Positions 34,852-42,865 of a stretch of DNA of 42,908 nucleotides are shown piece after piece (position 1 is the first letter of the stretch; every line of letters starts with the position of its first letter). Source of the stretch: Legionella santicrucis (GTDB lineage: Bacteria > Pseudomonadota > Gammaproteobacteria > Legionellales > Legionellaceae); NCBI RefSeq assembly GCF_001468135.1, contig NZ_LNYU01000085.1, forward strand, positions 1 to 42,908. The letters run 5' to 3'. The notes under the pieces were generated by a model. The model did no database searches, was not told the origin of the DNA, and was given only the letters and a program-made list of their open reading frames with translations. The translations under genes were made by a program, and so were the position numbers.

Positions 34852-35703
34852 TTATTCTGAAAGCCATTGAACCTTACGACGTTTTTCTTCGCCCCGGGAT
34901 AATTTTTTATAACCCCATTTATCACTCCAATATTTTCGCTGTTGGATAAACGGTAATATCATCACTTGTTTTAAGGTATTATCCTTTTGTCTTGCATACC
35001 CAGGAACACCAATATCGATTTCTTTTTGAGAGATTCCTAATCCTATTGTTCGATGTAACCTATCCCAAACTGAAAAAACAACCGAATAGTTTGAGTCTGT
35101 CTCTCTCCTAAAATTAGAGTGATGAATGCCGTGCATTCTAGGTGTTACAAAAACAAGATTCAGTAACTTCTCCAAACGCAAGGGAAGGCACAGGTTTGAA
35201 TGATGAAAAATGGTGCCAACTTGAAATAAGGTTTCATAAATCACAAAAGTACTAACCGATACGCCAATGAGCGCCATTTGAATAGCTCGAAATAGGGTAG
35301 AAAGGGCTACTTCGCCTGGGTGAAATCGGATCCCTGTTGAAACATCAAGATCGGGATCGATATGGTGTACATTGTGAAAACGCCAAAGGAACAAGAGCTT
35401 GTGGTTGGCAATATGCCAATAGAAAAAGCTTAGGTCCAACAGTAAAATACCAGATAGAGCCTCCCAAGGTCCCGTGAGTTTAAGCCACGGTATTAGTCCA
35501 AATGGTGTGCTCGCTGTCCAGTTGAGAAAAAATCCTGTTGTAGGGCGTATCAGTAGAAAGGCAACAGTAAAGGCAGTAATAGAAACTGTAATATTGACAG
35601 CCAAGCGAGAAAACCTGTTTCTTTTGCGTTTTCGGAGGGGAAACCTACCTTCCAGGAAAAACAAAAGTAGTATCCATCCTACAACGATAATAATTCCAGT
35701 CAA
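34852..35703 (-). CDS. Sterol desaturase / fatty acid hydroxylase family membrane protein
   Basis: A di-iron membrane oxygenase of 283 residues. The histidine clusters that bind iron are clear: 'DLSFFYWHIANHKLLFLWRFHNVHHIDPDLD' (HxxxH and HxxHH), 'GTIFHHSN' and 'MHGIHHSN'. Hydrophobic segments at about 3-20, 35-55, 85-105 and 145-165 place it in the membrane. Family members hydroxylate or desaturate lipids, sterols or carotenoids. The real substrate is unknown; a membrane lipid is the natural guess. The basic C-terminal tail 'KLSRGEEKRRKVQW' is cytoplasmic. It is transcribed alone. Confidence 0.92.
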   Translation of the reverse strand: MTGIIIVVGWILLLFFLEGRFPLRKRKRNRFSRLAVNITVSITAFTVAFLLIRPTTGFFLNWTASTPFGLIPWLKLTGPWEALSGILLLDLSFFYWHIANHKLLFLWRFHNVHHIDPDLDVSTGIRFHPGEVALSTLFRAIQMALIGVSVSTFVIYETLFQVGTIFHHSNLCLPLRLEKLLNLVFVTPRMHGIHHSNFRRETDSNYSVVFSVWDRLHRTIGLGISQKEIDIGVPGYARQKDNTLKQVMILPFIQQRKYWSDKWGYKKLSRGEEKRRKVQWLSE

Positions 35704-35819
35704 TGCTCCATCCTTTTCAATTTTTTAGGAACATAAAAATCCATATTTTTTTATAAATTGGTAATAAAACCTTTGTGACCAGACTGAACTTCCCAATATG
35801 TCTTGTGATTTTATTGAAA

Positions 35820-35857
35820 ATGCGTTGTTTTGTGACAAATTATGTCACAAAACGCAT
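35820..35857 (-). terminator. Hairpin terminator of the DUF4142 gene
   Basis: TTTTGTGACA and TGTCACAAAA pair perfectly, extended by ATGCG with CGCAT across a small bulge. It lies 15 bases after the stop of the minus strand DUF4142 gene, and the minus strand continues with TTTTC. The stem may also serve the convergent side, but no + strand gene ends here. Confidence 0.6.
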
Positions 35858-35871
35858 GAGTATGTTTTATT

Positions 35872-36435
35872 TTAAGACTTTACATTTTCCTGTAATTTTT
35901 TAGCCTTGTCTAAATGCTGTACCACTGCATCCCGTGTATTACTTAGGAAATTCTTAATTGATTCAGTTTTAGCTTTTTTCATTAATTGATTATCAATTAG
36001 TTCTAGAGCAGCTTGATGTCCTTTTACCATCCCATCAATGTATGCTTTATCAAATTGTTCACCTTGTAACCCCCCTAATTTCATCATTATCTCATTGCCC
36101 TCTGTGGTCAATTTGTTTGATGCATTGCTGCTTAAAGATTTGAGATGAACGCTGTTTGCAATTTCAAGAACTTGAGTCAGATTACTGCCGTGTTGGTCAA
36201 TCATCATTTTAGCAAAATCCATTACATCAGCGCTTGCTTTTTTGTTGGATGCAATGACTGCCAATAGAATCTCAGTTTTATCAATAACAGCAATATCTGC
36301 TAGAATGTTAATTTCATCAGATTTAATTTCAGAATGATTGATATTTGCTGGTACTGCATAACTAGGAGTACCTAAAAAAAAGCTTGTCAGAATTAGGGAA
36401 CATCCTATAGCTAACCTATTTTTTGATAATTTCAT
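35872..36435 (-). CDS. Secreted DUF4142 ferritin-like protein
   Basis: The product is 187 residues long. A Sec signal peptide covers residues 1-27 ('KLSKNRLAIGCSLILTSFFL', cleaved after 'PSYA'). The rest is an all-helical DUF4142 domain, related in fold to ferritin-like bundles: 'ILADIAVIDKTEILLAVIASNKKASADVMDFAKMMIDQHGSNL', then 'FDKAYIDGMVKGHQAALELID' and 'FLSNTRDAVVQHLDKAKKL'. The His-containing helices (MMIDQHG, VKGHQ, VQHL) are typical. The family is periplasmic and of unknown function. The frame starts at a TTG at 36453, but GGAG 8 bases before the ATG at 36435 decides the start. Confidence 0.9.
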   Translation of the reverse strand: MKLSKNRLAIGCSLILTSFFLGTPSYAVPANINHSEIKSDEINILADIAVIDKTEILLAVIASNKKASADVMDFAKMMIDQHGSNLTQVLEIANSVHLKSLSSNASNKLTTEGNEIMMKLGGLQGEQFDKAYIDGMVKGHQAALELIDNQLMKKAKTESIKNFLSNTRDAVVQHLDKAKKLQENVKS

Positions 36436-36880
36436 ATGAACTCTCCTTTTCAAGTGGTTTTTTAAAAATCCATTTAACTCTGTGTCGCCATAATATCAAT
36501 AGTTGATCGTTCTTCATTATAGAAGAGAATAACCATAGCATAACATTATGGTTTATAATGGTATTACTCAATCTTTCCTCAAAAACAATTGAATATTATA
36601 TTGAGCAATTAAAAATGAAGTTTTCTCAAAGAAGCGCTCCGAATTAATCGAACAAGCGATCGAATCTGGATTTATATTTAATATTCCTCGCTCACTATTA
36701 TAAGCAGGACTATAAATACCAAAGAACTGACAGGAATAATTGCAGGACTTTGGGTGAAGATAGTTTTTATTAATAGTACCATATAAAGAACCGTAGAGTG
36801 TTTTTAAAAAGGTAATGAAAATTGTTGATTCATGTTAAGATGTGCCTCCCTATAGATAGATTTACTACATTACGGCCATT
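36436..36880. other. Gene-free spacer before the biosynthetic locus
   Basis: There is no coding frame above about 40 codons with a ribosome site, no tRNA and no clear repeat. The last 100 bases should contain the promoter of the methyltransferase-like gene, but I see no confident -35/-10 pair. The DUF4142 promoter lies in the left part. Confidence 0.4.
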
Positions 36881-38296
36881 ATGAATTCAATCATTGTTCA
36901 ATTAACTCAAAATCATGGAGGACCACTCCATTATCTCGGAAATAGGTATCTCACTCTTCCAGATTTAACAGGGCATATGTCCCCTGACACGAGTTGGTTG
37001 AATGAACATTTTTCTATATTATTGGCGAATACCAAGGGGCGAAAATACAAGAAAGCAATTGAGCCTTTTTCAGGGTCCGCTTCATGGAGCATGGCTGCAA
37101 TGGAGATCGGCCTTGCCGAAGAATATATTATCAATGACAGCAATAAAATTCTGATTAATACACTTCAATTAATTAAAGATAATCCTGCTCTTATTAAAGA
37201 GTCTTATGCTGCATTAATAGAAAAATATGATGTCTCGTTATCGAAAAAAGAATATTTCCTTGAAACGATTAATAATTACAACCAAGCAGTCGAGCATAAA
37301 GAAAAAGCGTTGCTCTTGCCTTTTATCATCAATCATTCATGGGGCGGAATTCTTTTTTATGATCAGGAATTGAATATTATCTATCGCGAAGGTGAACTAT
37401 TTGAAGGAAAAAAAGACAATCGATTTCTTGAACATGCGAATTTATCGCTGGAAATGTTCTTAAGCGAAATTGACCGATTATCAAATCTACTTAATGCGAA
37501 TCAAGTTTCATTCAGGAGTGGTGATTTCATGGAAGTGATTTCGCTTGCTGCACCAGGCGATTTTGTAGCATTGAATCCTCCTTATCCAGAGAATGAACAT
37601 TCAACGCTTGAAAAAGCTGGGATGTATATTGAACTTTATTCACCTGAAAAACTTCACCAAAATTTGGTTCAAATCATTCAACATCTTGAAAAACAAAACA
37701 TTCATTATTACATGACTTATGGGTTTTATAATCCCAAATTTAGAAACTATGTTTTAGCTAATGAAAACCATCAACCAATTAATTTCCTTCGTGTTCTAGG
37801 CTATGAAAATTGCGCTTTTGGAATAGGTCTTGATCAGATGTATTTTACTTCGCAATTTTTAATTCCTCACGGTATAAACATATTCAAAGCTGAAGAAGTT
37901 TTAGGGAAACAAGATTTAACACCTGAAGAAGCGCTGGAACAATTTAAACGGTTTCCCCAAAAATGTTTTGCAGTTATTTACAGGGCTTTTATTAAGCCAG
38001 GGCTCGAGATGGAATATCAAGAGGCTTGGCGTAAAGTTGCATCCTATTTTTTGCAATACCGCGGCGCTTTAGGTTCTTGTCTGCATAAAACAAATGAAGG
38101 TATGTGGCTTGCCTATTCTCGTTGGCCTGATAAAGAGACTCGAGATGCTTCTTGGCCGGGCGACAATACACCATCCGAGATGTTACCCAATGAAATTAAA
38201 AAAGCCGTTATAACCATCCAAGAGTGTATTGATCAAACGCAAAAACTACCCGAAATTACTATGGAAGTTGTTAATGATTTATTGTATTCAAACTAA
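36881..38296 (+). CDS. D12-class methyltransferase fused to an ABM-like domain
   Basis: Two domains occur in 471 residues. Residues 1 to about 345 look like a Dam/D12-class N6-adenine methyltransferase: 'HYLGNRYLTLPDL' (the usual AGGK-type start of the AdoMet site), 'AIEPFSGSASWSMAAMEIG' (motif I), 'INDSNKILINTLQLIKDNP', and the catalytic motif as NPPYP at 232-236, where the D12 family normally has DPPY. Residues about 363-450 ('CFAVIYRAFIKPGLEMEYQEAWRKV' onward) match the antibiotic biosynthesis monooxygenase (ABM) ferredoxin-like fold. This pairing is new to me. The gene is followed 18 bases later by an SDR gene, so it may methylate a small molecule rather than DNA. The ribosome site is weak. 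Confidence 0.85.
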   Translation: MNSIIVQLTQNHGGPLHYLGNRYLTLPDLTGHMSPDTSWLNEHFSILLANTKGRKYKKAIEPFSGSASWSMAAMEIGLAEEYIINDSNKILINTLQLIKDNPALIKESYAALIEKYDVSLSKKEYFLETINNYNQAVEHKEKALLLPFIINHSWGGILFYDQELNIIYREGELFEGKKDNRFLEHANLSLEMFLSEIDRLSNLLNANQVSFRSGDFMEVISLAAPGDFVALNPPYPENEHSTLEKAGMYIELYSPEKLHQNLVQIIQHLEKQNIHYYMTYGFYNPKFRNYVLANENHQPINFLRVLGYENCAFGIGLDQMYFTSQFLIPHGINIFKAEEVLGKQDLTPEEALEQFKRFPQKCFAVIYRAFIKPGLEMEYQEAWRKVASYFLQYRGALGSCLHKTNEGMWLAYSRWPDKETRDASWPGDNTPSEMLPNEIKKAVITIQECIDQTQKLPEITMEVVNDLLYSN

Positions 38297-38314
38297 TTTT
38301 AGAAGGTGTAATTC

Positions 38315-39097
38315 ATGAATCAATTGCATTGGAATTTAAAAGGGAAGAAAGCCCTCATTACTGGCGGAACTCGTGGAATCGGACGAGCTATTGTTGATGA
38401 GTTTCTGGAATTAGGTGCAGAGGTAGTTGTTGTAGCTAAAAATAAAGATAATCTTGAGAAAGTCATTAACAATTGCAGTTCAAAGGGTTATCGTGTCACT
38501 GGAATCGAAGCAAATCTCAATCAGGAAGAATCCTATTCCCATGTAATCAATACAATCACCCAAAAATGGGGTGTATTAGATATCCTCATTAATAATGTTG
38601 GAATCAACATCAGAAAACCTGCTCAGGATTACCTGCCTCATGAATTTGAGCAGATAATGCAAACCAATTTAACGTCAACGTTCAAATTGTGCCAATTAGC
38701 GTATCCCTTATTAAAAAAATCAGTGCAAGGAAATATTGTTAATATCGCATCTATTTCAGGATTAATTGATGATGCATCAGGAGCTCCTTATGGAATGAGT
38801 AAAGCAGCGATGATTCAATTAGGAAAGCATCTTGCGGTAGAATGGGCGCGAGATAGCATCAGAATAAATACCATAGCACCATGGTATATTGAAACAGAAT
38901 TAACTAAATCAGCCTTATCTAATCACGAAAAGCTTAATGCCATCATTTCATCTACACCAATGCGCCGAGTTGGACAACCCCATGAAGTGGCAACTCTTGC
39001 TGCATTTCTATGCATGCCCGCGGCTTCTTATATAACAGGACAATGCATCGCTGTAGATGGGGGTTTTTTGGCGAATGGTTTTGCAAGACATGATTAA
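38315..39097 (+). CDS. Short-chain dehydrogenase/reductase (FabG/tropinone reductase-like)
   Basis: A classical SDR of 260 residues. The NAD(P) site is '[12 protein letters not shown]' (TGxxxGxG, about 16-24), 'NNVGIN' follows the fourth strand, and the catalytic residues are Ser in 'NIASISG' and Tyr-x-x-x-Lys in 'PYGMSKAA' (about 155-160). '[15 protein letters not shown]' and '[12 protein letters not shown]' are typical ends. It probably reduces a ketone or oxidises an alcohol. AAGGTG precedes the ATG, and it is 18 bases behind the methyltransferase/ABM gene, so the two form one operon. The resemblance to FabG is general and the substrate is not known. Confidence 0.94.
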   Translation: MNQLHWNLKGKKALITGGTRGIGRAIVDEFLELGAEVVVVAKNKDNLEKVINNCSSKGYRVTGIEANLNQEESYSHVINTITQKWGVLDILINNVGINIRKPAQDYLPHEFEQIMQTNLTSTFKLCQLAYPLLKKSVQGNIVNIASISGLIDDASGAPYGMSKAAMIQLGKHLAVEWARDSIRINTIAPWYIETELTKSALSNHEKLNAIISSTPMRRVGQPHEVATLAAFLCMPAASYITGQCIAVDGGFLANGFARHD

Positions 39098-39151
39098 AAT
39101 TGGGCAGGAGATTTTTGCTCTATAGTTCATCGGAGGGCAAAGCCCAATTTT
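39096..39151. terminator. Two-stem hairpin between convergent SDR and LysE genes
   Basis: AAAATTGGGC at 39096-39105 pairs with GCCCAATTTT at 39142-39151 (10 of 10), and inside it TTTGCTCT (39114-39121) pairs with AGGGCAAA (with one wobble). The flanking A and T runs work for both strands, so this should end the + strand operon and the minus strand halogenase operon. Confidence 0.7.
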
Positions 39152-39164
39152 ATGAATAAAACCG

Positions 39165-39776
39165 TTACTTAGACCAGGTTAATAAGATAACTCCAAATAA
39201 AATAAATAAAGAATGCATGCTTTTATCCAACCAGGATATTTTTCCTGATGGATTGGCCCGCTGTTCTGGCAAGGTAATCATCAGGGCGATACTAATTATT
39301 CCCCGAATAAGGACGCCAAACAGACAAAATAGAGATCCGAGTACAAAAATTTGATATTTTGCATCAGGTGCATCAATGGCGATACATTGTGGCAAAATTG
39401 CCATAAAAAAAAGAAGAACTTTGGGATTCAAAAGATTAATAATTACACCTTTACAAAATATAGAATAATCTTTGCTGGTTAAAGAAAAATTGTTTGTCGA
39501 TTTTAATGTTTTCTTTTTTAAGGCTGATGCTCCAAGATAGATTAAAAATAGAGCGCATAAATATTTGGCCCCTATCAAAAAGAAGGGAATTTTAATTAGC
39601 AGAACGGTTAACCCAATGGTAGCTGCTATTGTATGCACAAAAGTACCACACTCAACGCCAAACAGCGACAATAATGTCCTGCGACTATTCTTTTGCATAC
39701 TGTGATGCATGACATAAAACATCGCTGGGCCAGGCATTATATTTAATAAAACAGCCATCATTAAAAAGTAAGTCAT
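39165..39776 (-). CDS. LysE/RhtB-family amino acid exporter
   Basis: A 203-residue exporter with six hydrophobic segments. 'VLLNIMPGPAMFYVMHHSMQKNSRRTLLSLFGVECGTFVH' is the LysE/RhtB signature (NxxPGP and the first loop), and 'KGVIINLLNPKVLLFFMAILPQ' is the family's fourth-helix motif. Members export lysine, homoserine, threonine and related amino acids out of the cell. It is the third gene of a run with the halogenase and SHMT-like genes, starting 9 bases after the latter (AAGGATAAC site), so it most likely exports their product, as transporters do in other amino-acid biosynthetic loci. Confidence 0.93.
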   Translation of the reverse strand: MTYFLMMAVLLNIMPGPAMFYVMHHSMQKNSRRTLLSLFGVECGTFVHTIAATIGLTVLLIKIPFFLIGAKYLCALFLIYLGASALKKKTLKSTNNFSLTSKDYSIFCKGVIINLLNPKVLLFFMAILPQCIAIDAPDAKYQIFVLGSLFCLFGVLIRGIISIALMITLPEQRANPSGKISWLDKSMHSLFILFGVILLTWSK

Positions 39777-39785
39777 TTGTTATCC

Positions 39786-41096
39786 TTAACAGTAATGTAT
39801 TGTTTGAAACAAGGAAGCCAGGTTATTTGAGTCGTGCGCAATTTGAGTGCTTGGCTCATCCGTACATAATGCTCTGACAATAAGATGCGCAATAATTTTC
39901 ATTTCAGGTTCTTTCATGCCTCGGCGTGTCATTTCAGTTGTCGCTAATCTTAAACCTGAGGGTAACGTAGATGTTATTCCAGGAACGAAAACAGGGTTTC
40001 CAATGATGTCACAATGCTCTAATCGTCTAGTGGCACGCCACCCTCCTGCATAGGCAGTCATATCAAGGAGTACTTGATGAGATTGAGTAAACCCTTTATT
40101 TTTCGCCCAAACCGTCATCCCATAGGCATCCAATGATTGAGCCAATGCTTGGGCATTTTTAATGACTTGCGACATGTACACATTTCCATACTCTAAAAAT
40201 TCCAATGCGGTTAGCCCTAATGCGGCAACACGATTTAACTGGTACGTACCGACAAAACCTGGAAAGATCAATGATGAAAAATGCGCATCAAGTGCTTCAT
40301 CATTCCATAGCAAAAGTCCACCTTGTGGGCCACTGAATGTTTTTCCGGTAGAACCACTCACCACGTCGATTTTTTGTAAAAAAGGATTAGTAAAGCATTT
40401 CCCAGCTATTAATCCTAATTCATGCGCTGCATCGTAAAAAACCCTGGCTCCGTGCTGGTGAGCAATGGTTTGAATCGCTTGCAATGGCAGTTCAAACAAA
40501 GACACCGATAATCCAAGACTAATCAGCGAGGGATGATGCTGGTCAGCCAATTGTTCCAGCCGTTTTAGATCAATGCTAAGGTTATCTTCCAAAAAAGGCA
40601 TAGGTATTACATTGAGTTGCAATAACCCTGGCATACTTTGTTCACTATGACTTGAATCCCCACCTTGCTCTGGCATAATAGCAATGACCGTATCGCCTGG
40701 TTTGGTAAGGAGAGAATAGACCACTTGACAAGCCTGTGTACCTCCAATAAGCCGAAAATCACAAAATTGGCATTGAAAGAGTGATTTGATGCTCTCGTAA
40801 GTATAAGCTTCCATTTCATCGATCCAATGGGTAGCGGCAAAATAACGCTGCTTCGCTCCAATATGGCCTCCTGCTGTCCGTATACATAGATCGCCAGACA
40901 ATAAAGATCGTGCTATTGGGCTCAACGGACCTTCTGCAGCAACCAAATTGATACACCGTCGCATTCGCCACTCTTGATTGCAATGGATAGTCTCTATAAA
41001 GTGATGGCGTTTGTCAGCAAAAGTAGGGTAACGCAATAATTGCTGTTTTGCCCGCTGTAAAACAGCGGGATCAGCCTGGCTGACTTTATGCGACAT
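39786..41096 (-). CDS. SHMT-fold PLP-dependent enzyme (transaldolase-like)
   Basis: At 436 residues this is close to serine hydroxymethyltransferase (about 417) but diverged. The order of motifs follows GlyA: 'INLVAAEGPLSPIARSLL', 'GAKQRYFAATHWIDEMEAYTYESIKSLF', 'GGTQACQVVYSLLTKPGDTV', 'ARVFYDAAHELGLIAG' (Asp that holds the PLP ring) and the Schiff-base Lys in 'SGSTGKTFSGPQGG' (about residue 252). Several residues that GlyA needs for folate differ (for example the SENYTS segment is changed), so it is probably not a housekeeping GlyA. SHMT-fold threonine or fluorothreonine transaldolases are the closest functional idea. An ATG at 41114 is also possible. It overlaps the halogenase gene. Confidence 0.88.
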   Translation of the reverse strand: MSHKVSQADPAVLQRAKQQLLRYPTFADKRHHFIETIHCNQEWRMRRCINLVAAEGPLSPIARSLLSGDLCIRTAGGHIGAKQRYFAATHWIDEMEAYTYESIKSLFQCQFCDFRLIGGTQACQVVYSLLTKPGDTVIAIMPEQGGDSSHSEQSMPGLLQLNVIPMPFLEDNLSIDLKRLEQLADQHHPSLISLGLSVSLFELPLQAIQTIAHQHGARVFYDAAHELGLIAGKCFTNPFLQKIDVVSGSTGKTFSGPQGGLLLWNDEALDAHFSSLIFPGFVGTYQLNRVAALGLTALEFLEYGNVYMSQVIKNAQALAQSLDAYGMTVWAKNKGFTQSHQVLLDMTAYAGGWRATRRLEHCDIIGNPVFVPGITSTLPSGLRLATTEMTRRGMKEPEMKIIAHLIVRALCTDEPSTQIAHDSNNLASLFQTIHYC

Positions 41097-41847
41097 GATG
41101 AGCCGCCGTGGCATTCACATTATCCCACCATCGGTCATCCACCTCATGAGAACTTTTACTCGTATCACGGATACTTGCCCAAGTCATATTCAGCATGATT
41201 CTCGTTGCATCGTAGCGTAAGGGAACCGTGCGGTGCAACGTAGTATCAGCTTTCAAGAGATACACATCACCGGGAACAAAAGAATAAGTATTAATAGGAT
41301 GATCGCAAAGGTATTGATAGACATCCGGTTGTTCTTTATCCCAACTGGTATGAGGAACACACTGCAACATCCCGCCGCAATCCACTGGTGGCATTTCCAC
41401 AATCCAAATTAAAGCATAACCATAATCGCCCCAATGCCACCCATGAGTATCTCCACTGAACTCTTGTTTGGTGATGACAAACTTCTCATCTTCTTTCACA
41501 TCGGTGAAAAGCGGTTCTTGACAAAGCATCGCCAAAAATTGCAATAATGCTGGCGACTCCCTAACTTCACTTAATAAAGTGCTATGTTCTGCGATTAGCT
41601 CGCTTCTGACCACGCTTAAATAGCGCGGAGTATTGTCGGTAGTTTTTAAAATCAAATCACGGCGTTCGGCATATTTTTTTAATAATTGATGGATTTCAGC
41701 ATGAACAAGTGTTTTAAGTTCATTGCTAACTACATCAGGTATTTTAATCATCCCTTGTCTTAAGAAAGCTTCACTTAATTTACGTATTTTTTTAGGTGAA
41801 AACGTCTTTTTTGTATGCTTGGAAATTTGCTCGTTTAACATATCCAT
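41086..41847 (-). CDS. Probable BesD-type Fe(II)/2-oxoglutarate amino acid halogenase
   Basis: A 253-residue protein with a cupin-like 2-oxoglutarate oxygenase core. The metal site reads 'GDTHGWHWGDYGYALIW': His138-Trp-Gly140 in the position where hydroxylases have His-x-Asp/Glu. The distal ligand is His205 in 'ADTTLHRTVPL', and Arg216 in 'YDATRIMLNMTW' can bind 2-oxoglutarate. As I recall it, BesD, the lysine halogenase of Streptomyces cattleya, uses His137, Gly139 and His204, the same 67-residue spacing and the same loss of the carboxylate that leaves room for chloride. AAGGACAAA precedes the ATG. The halogenase assignment is inference from this site. Asp141 next to the glycine must be excluded as a ligand. 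Confidence 0.85.
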   Translation of the reverse strand: MDMLNEQISKHTKKTFSPKKIRKLSEAFLRQGMIKIPDVVSNELKTLVHAEIHQLLKKYAERRDLILKTTDNTPRYLSVVRSELIAEHSTLLSEVRESPALLQFLAMLCQEPLFTDVKEDEKFVITKQEFSGDTHGWHWGDYGYALIWIVEMPPVDCGGMLQCVPHTSWDKEQPDVYQYLCDHPINTYSFVPGDVYLLKADTTLHRTVPLRYDATRIMLNMTWASIRDTSKSSHEVDDRWWDNVNATAAHHVA

Positions 41848-41925
41848 TTTGTCCTTTTATTGTTGAATAACCACGCTATTTTTTATTTTTTTTTATTTGT
41901 AATCAATAGCTTATTTCAGTAATAT

Positions 41926-41947
41926 ATTATTTCATTTTTGCAATAAT
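41926..41947. promoter_or_regulatory. LysR-type palindrome candidate
   Basis: ATTATT at 41926-41931 and AATAAT at 41942-41947 form an inverted pair with a 10-base spacer, containing the T-N11-A pattern of LysR binding sites. It lies in the 109-base divergent region, 10 bases before the LysR start. The region is very AT-rich, so chance is a real alternative. Confidence 0.3.
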
Positions 41948-41956
41948 CGATGTGGT

Positions 41957-42865
41957 ATGATTTCTGAGATTCAAGTGTTTATGCAAGTGGTTGATAGCAA
42001 TAGTTTTTATAAAGCGGCAAATGTACTAAAGATTTCTCCTGCATCGGTCACTCGAAAAATTGCCAAATTAGAAGCTTCATTAGGTGTAACTCTTCTAAAC
42101 CGTAATACCAGACGATTTTCATTAACGAGTTATGGGGAGTATTGTTATCAACACTGTCAAATGATTACTGGATTAGTGTCGGAATTGCACCAAAGTATTG
42201 CAGATAAAATTAAGTCGCCCAAAGGCACGCTTCATCTCAGTATTGCTGCCTATTCAGGCTACATGGAATTAATCCCCATCATTTCGGGATTCATTAAAAA
42301 ATTCCCACTGATTAAAATTAATTATTTCAAAAGTAATATTTATCCCGATTTCATTGAGGATACTTTTGATTTTTATTTCCGTTATAAAGAAATTCACACA
42401 CGCACATTACAATCCAAAAAGCTTATTGATCATCAGCTGATTTGTTGTGCTTCGCCTCACTATCTTCAGCTTCATGGGATGCCTGAACATCCCCACGATT
42501 TGATTCATCATAATTGTATTATTCATCAAATTAATTTATATGAAGGCGAAATCTGGGATTTTGATGATAATCATCAATTAATTTCTGTTACTGCTTCGGG
42601 AAATTTACGTGTCAACAATTCTGCTTTAGCATTGGAAGCCGTTATGGAAGGCATAGGAATTGCTCGGCTCCCACACTATTTTTTTCAAAATCATCTAAAC
42701 AAAGGGGAGTTAGTGGAAGTTTTAGTAAACTATCGTTGCCCGCCCCTCACTGTGTGGTTAATTCATCCCCGTAGCCAACATATGTCTTACCACCATAAAA
42801 TTTTTATGGAATATCTTGTTGAAGCCTACCGCTGTTTAAATAACAAAAATACTAGGGTCTGTTGA
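41957..42865 (+). CDS. LysR-family regulator, divergent from the halogenase operon
   Basis: A LysR-type regulator of 302 residues. The winged helix is at residues 1-60 ('SFYKAANVLKISPASVTRKIAKLEASLGVTLLNRNTRR'), and the co-inducer domain runs from about 90 to 290 ('GTLHLSIAAYSGYMELIPIISGFIKKFP', 'VMEGIGIARLPHYFFQ'). It belongs to the CrgA-like subgroup, with a short linker. Placed head to head with the halogenase gene over 109 bases, it very likely controls that operon. The last residues 'TRVC' and the stop TGA fall in the sequence ACTAGGGTCTGTTGA, which may be the edge of a repeat or insertion element, so the native C-terminus may be longer. Confidence 0.92.
   Translation: MISEIQVFMQVVDSNSFYKAANVLKISPASVTRKIAKLEASLGVTLLNRNTRRFSLTSYGEYCYQHCQMITGLVSELHQSIADKIKSPKGTLHLSIAAYSGYMELIPIISGFIKKFPLIKINYFKSNIYPDFIEDTFDFYFRYKEIHTRTLQSKKLIDHQLICCASPHYLQLHGMPEHPHDLIHHNCIIHQINLYEGEIWDFDDNHQLISVTASGNLRVNNSALALEAVMEGIGIARLPHYFFQNHLNKGELVEVLVNYRCPPLTVWLIHPRSQHMSYHHKIFMEYLVEAYRCLNNKNTRVC

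Noticed and set aside
36881..38296. Restriction-modification or phage-defence island
   Set aside because: Despite the D12-class fold there is no endonuclease, specificity subunit, defence gene or phage gene nearby; the neighbours are biosynthetic.
40162..40437. 91-codon open frame on the + strand
   Set aside because: It is antisense to the SHMT-fold gene, whose PLP-binding motifs are unambiguous.
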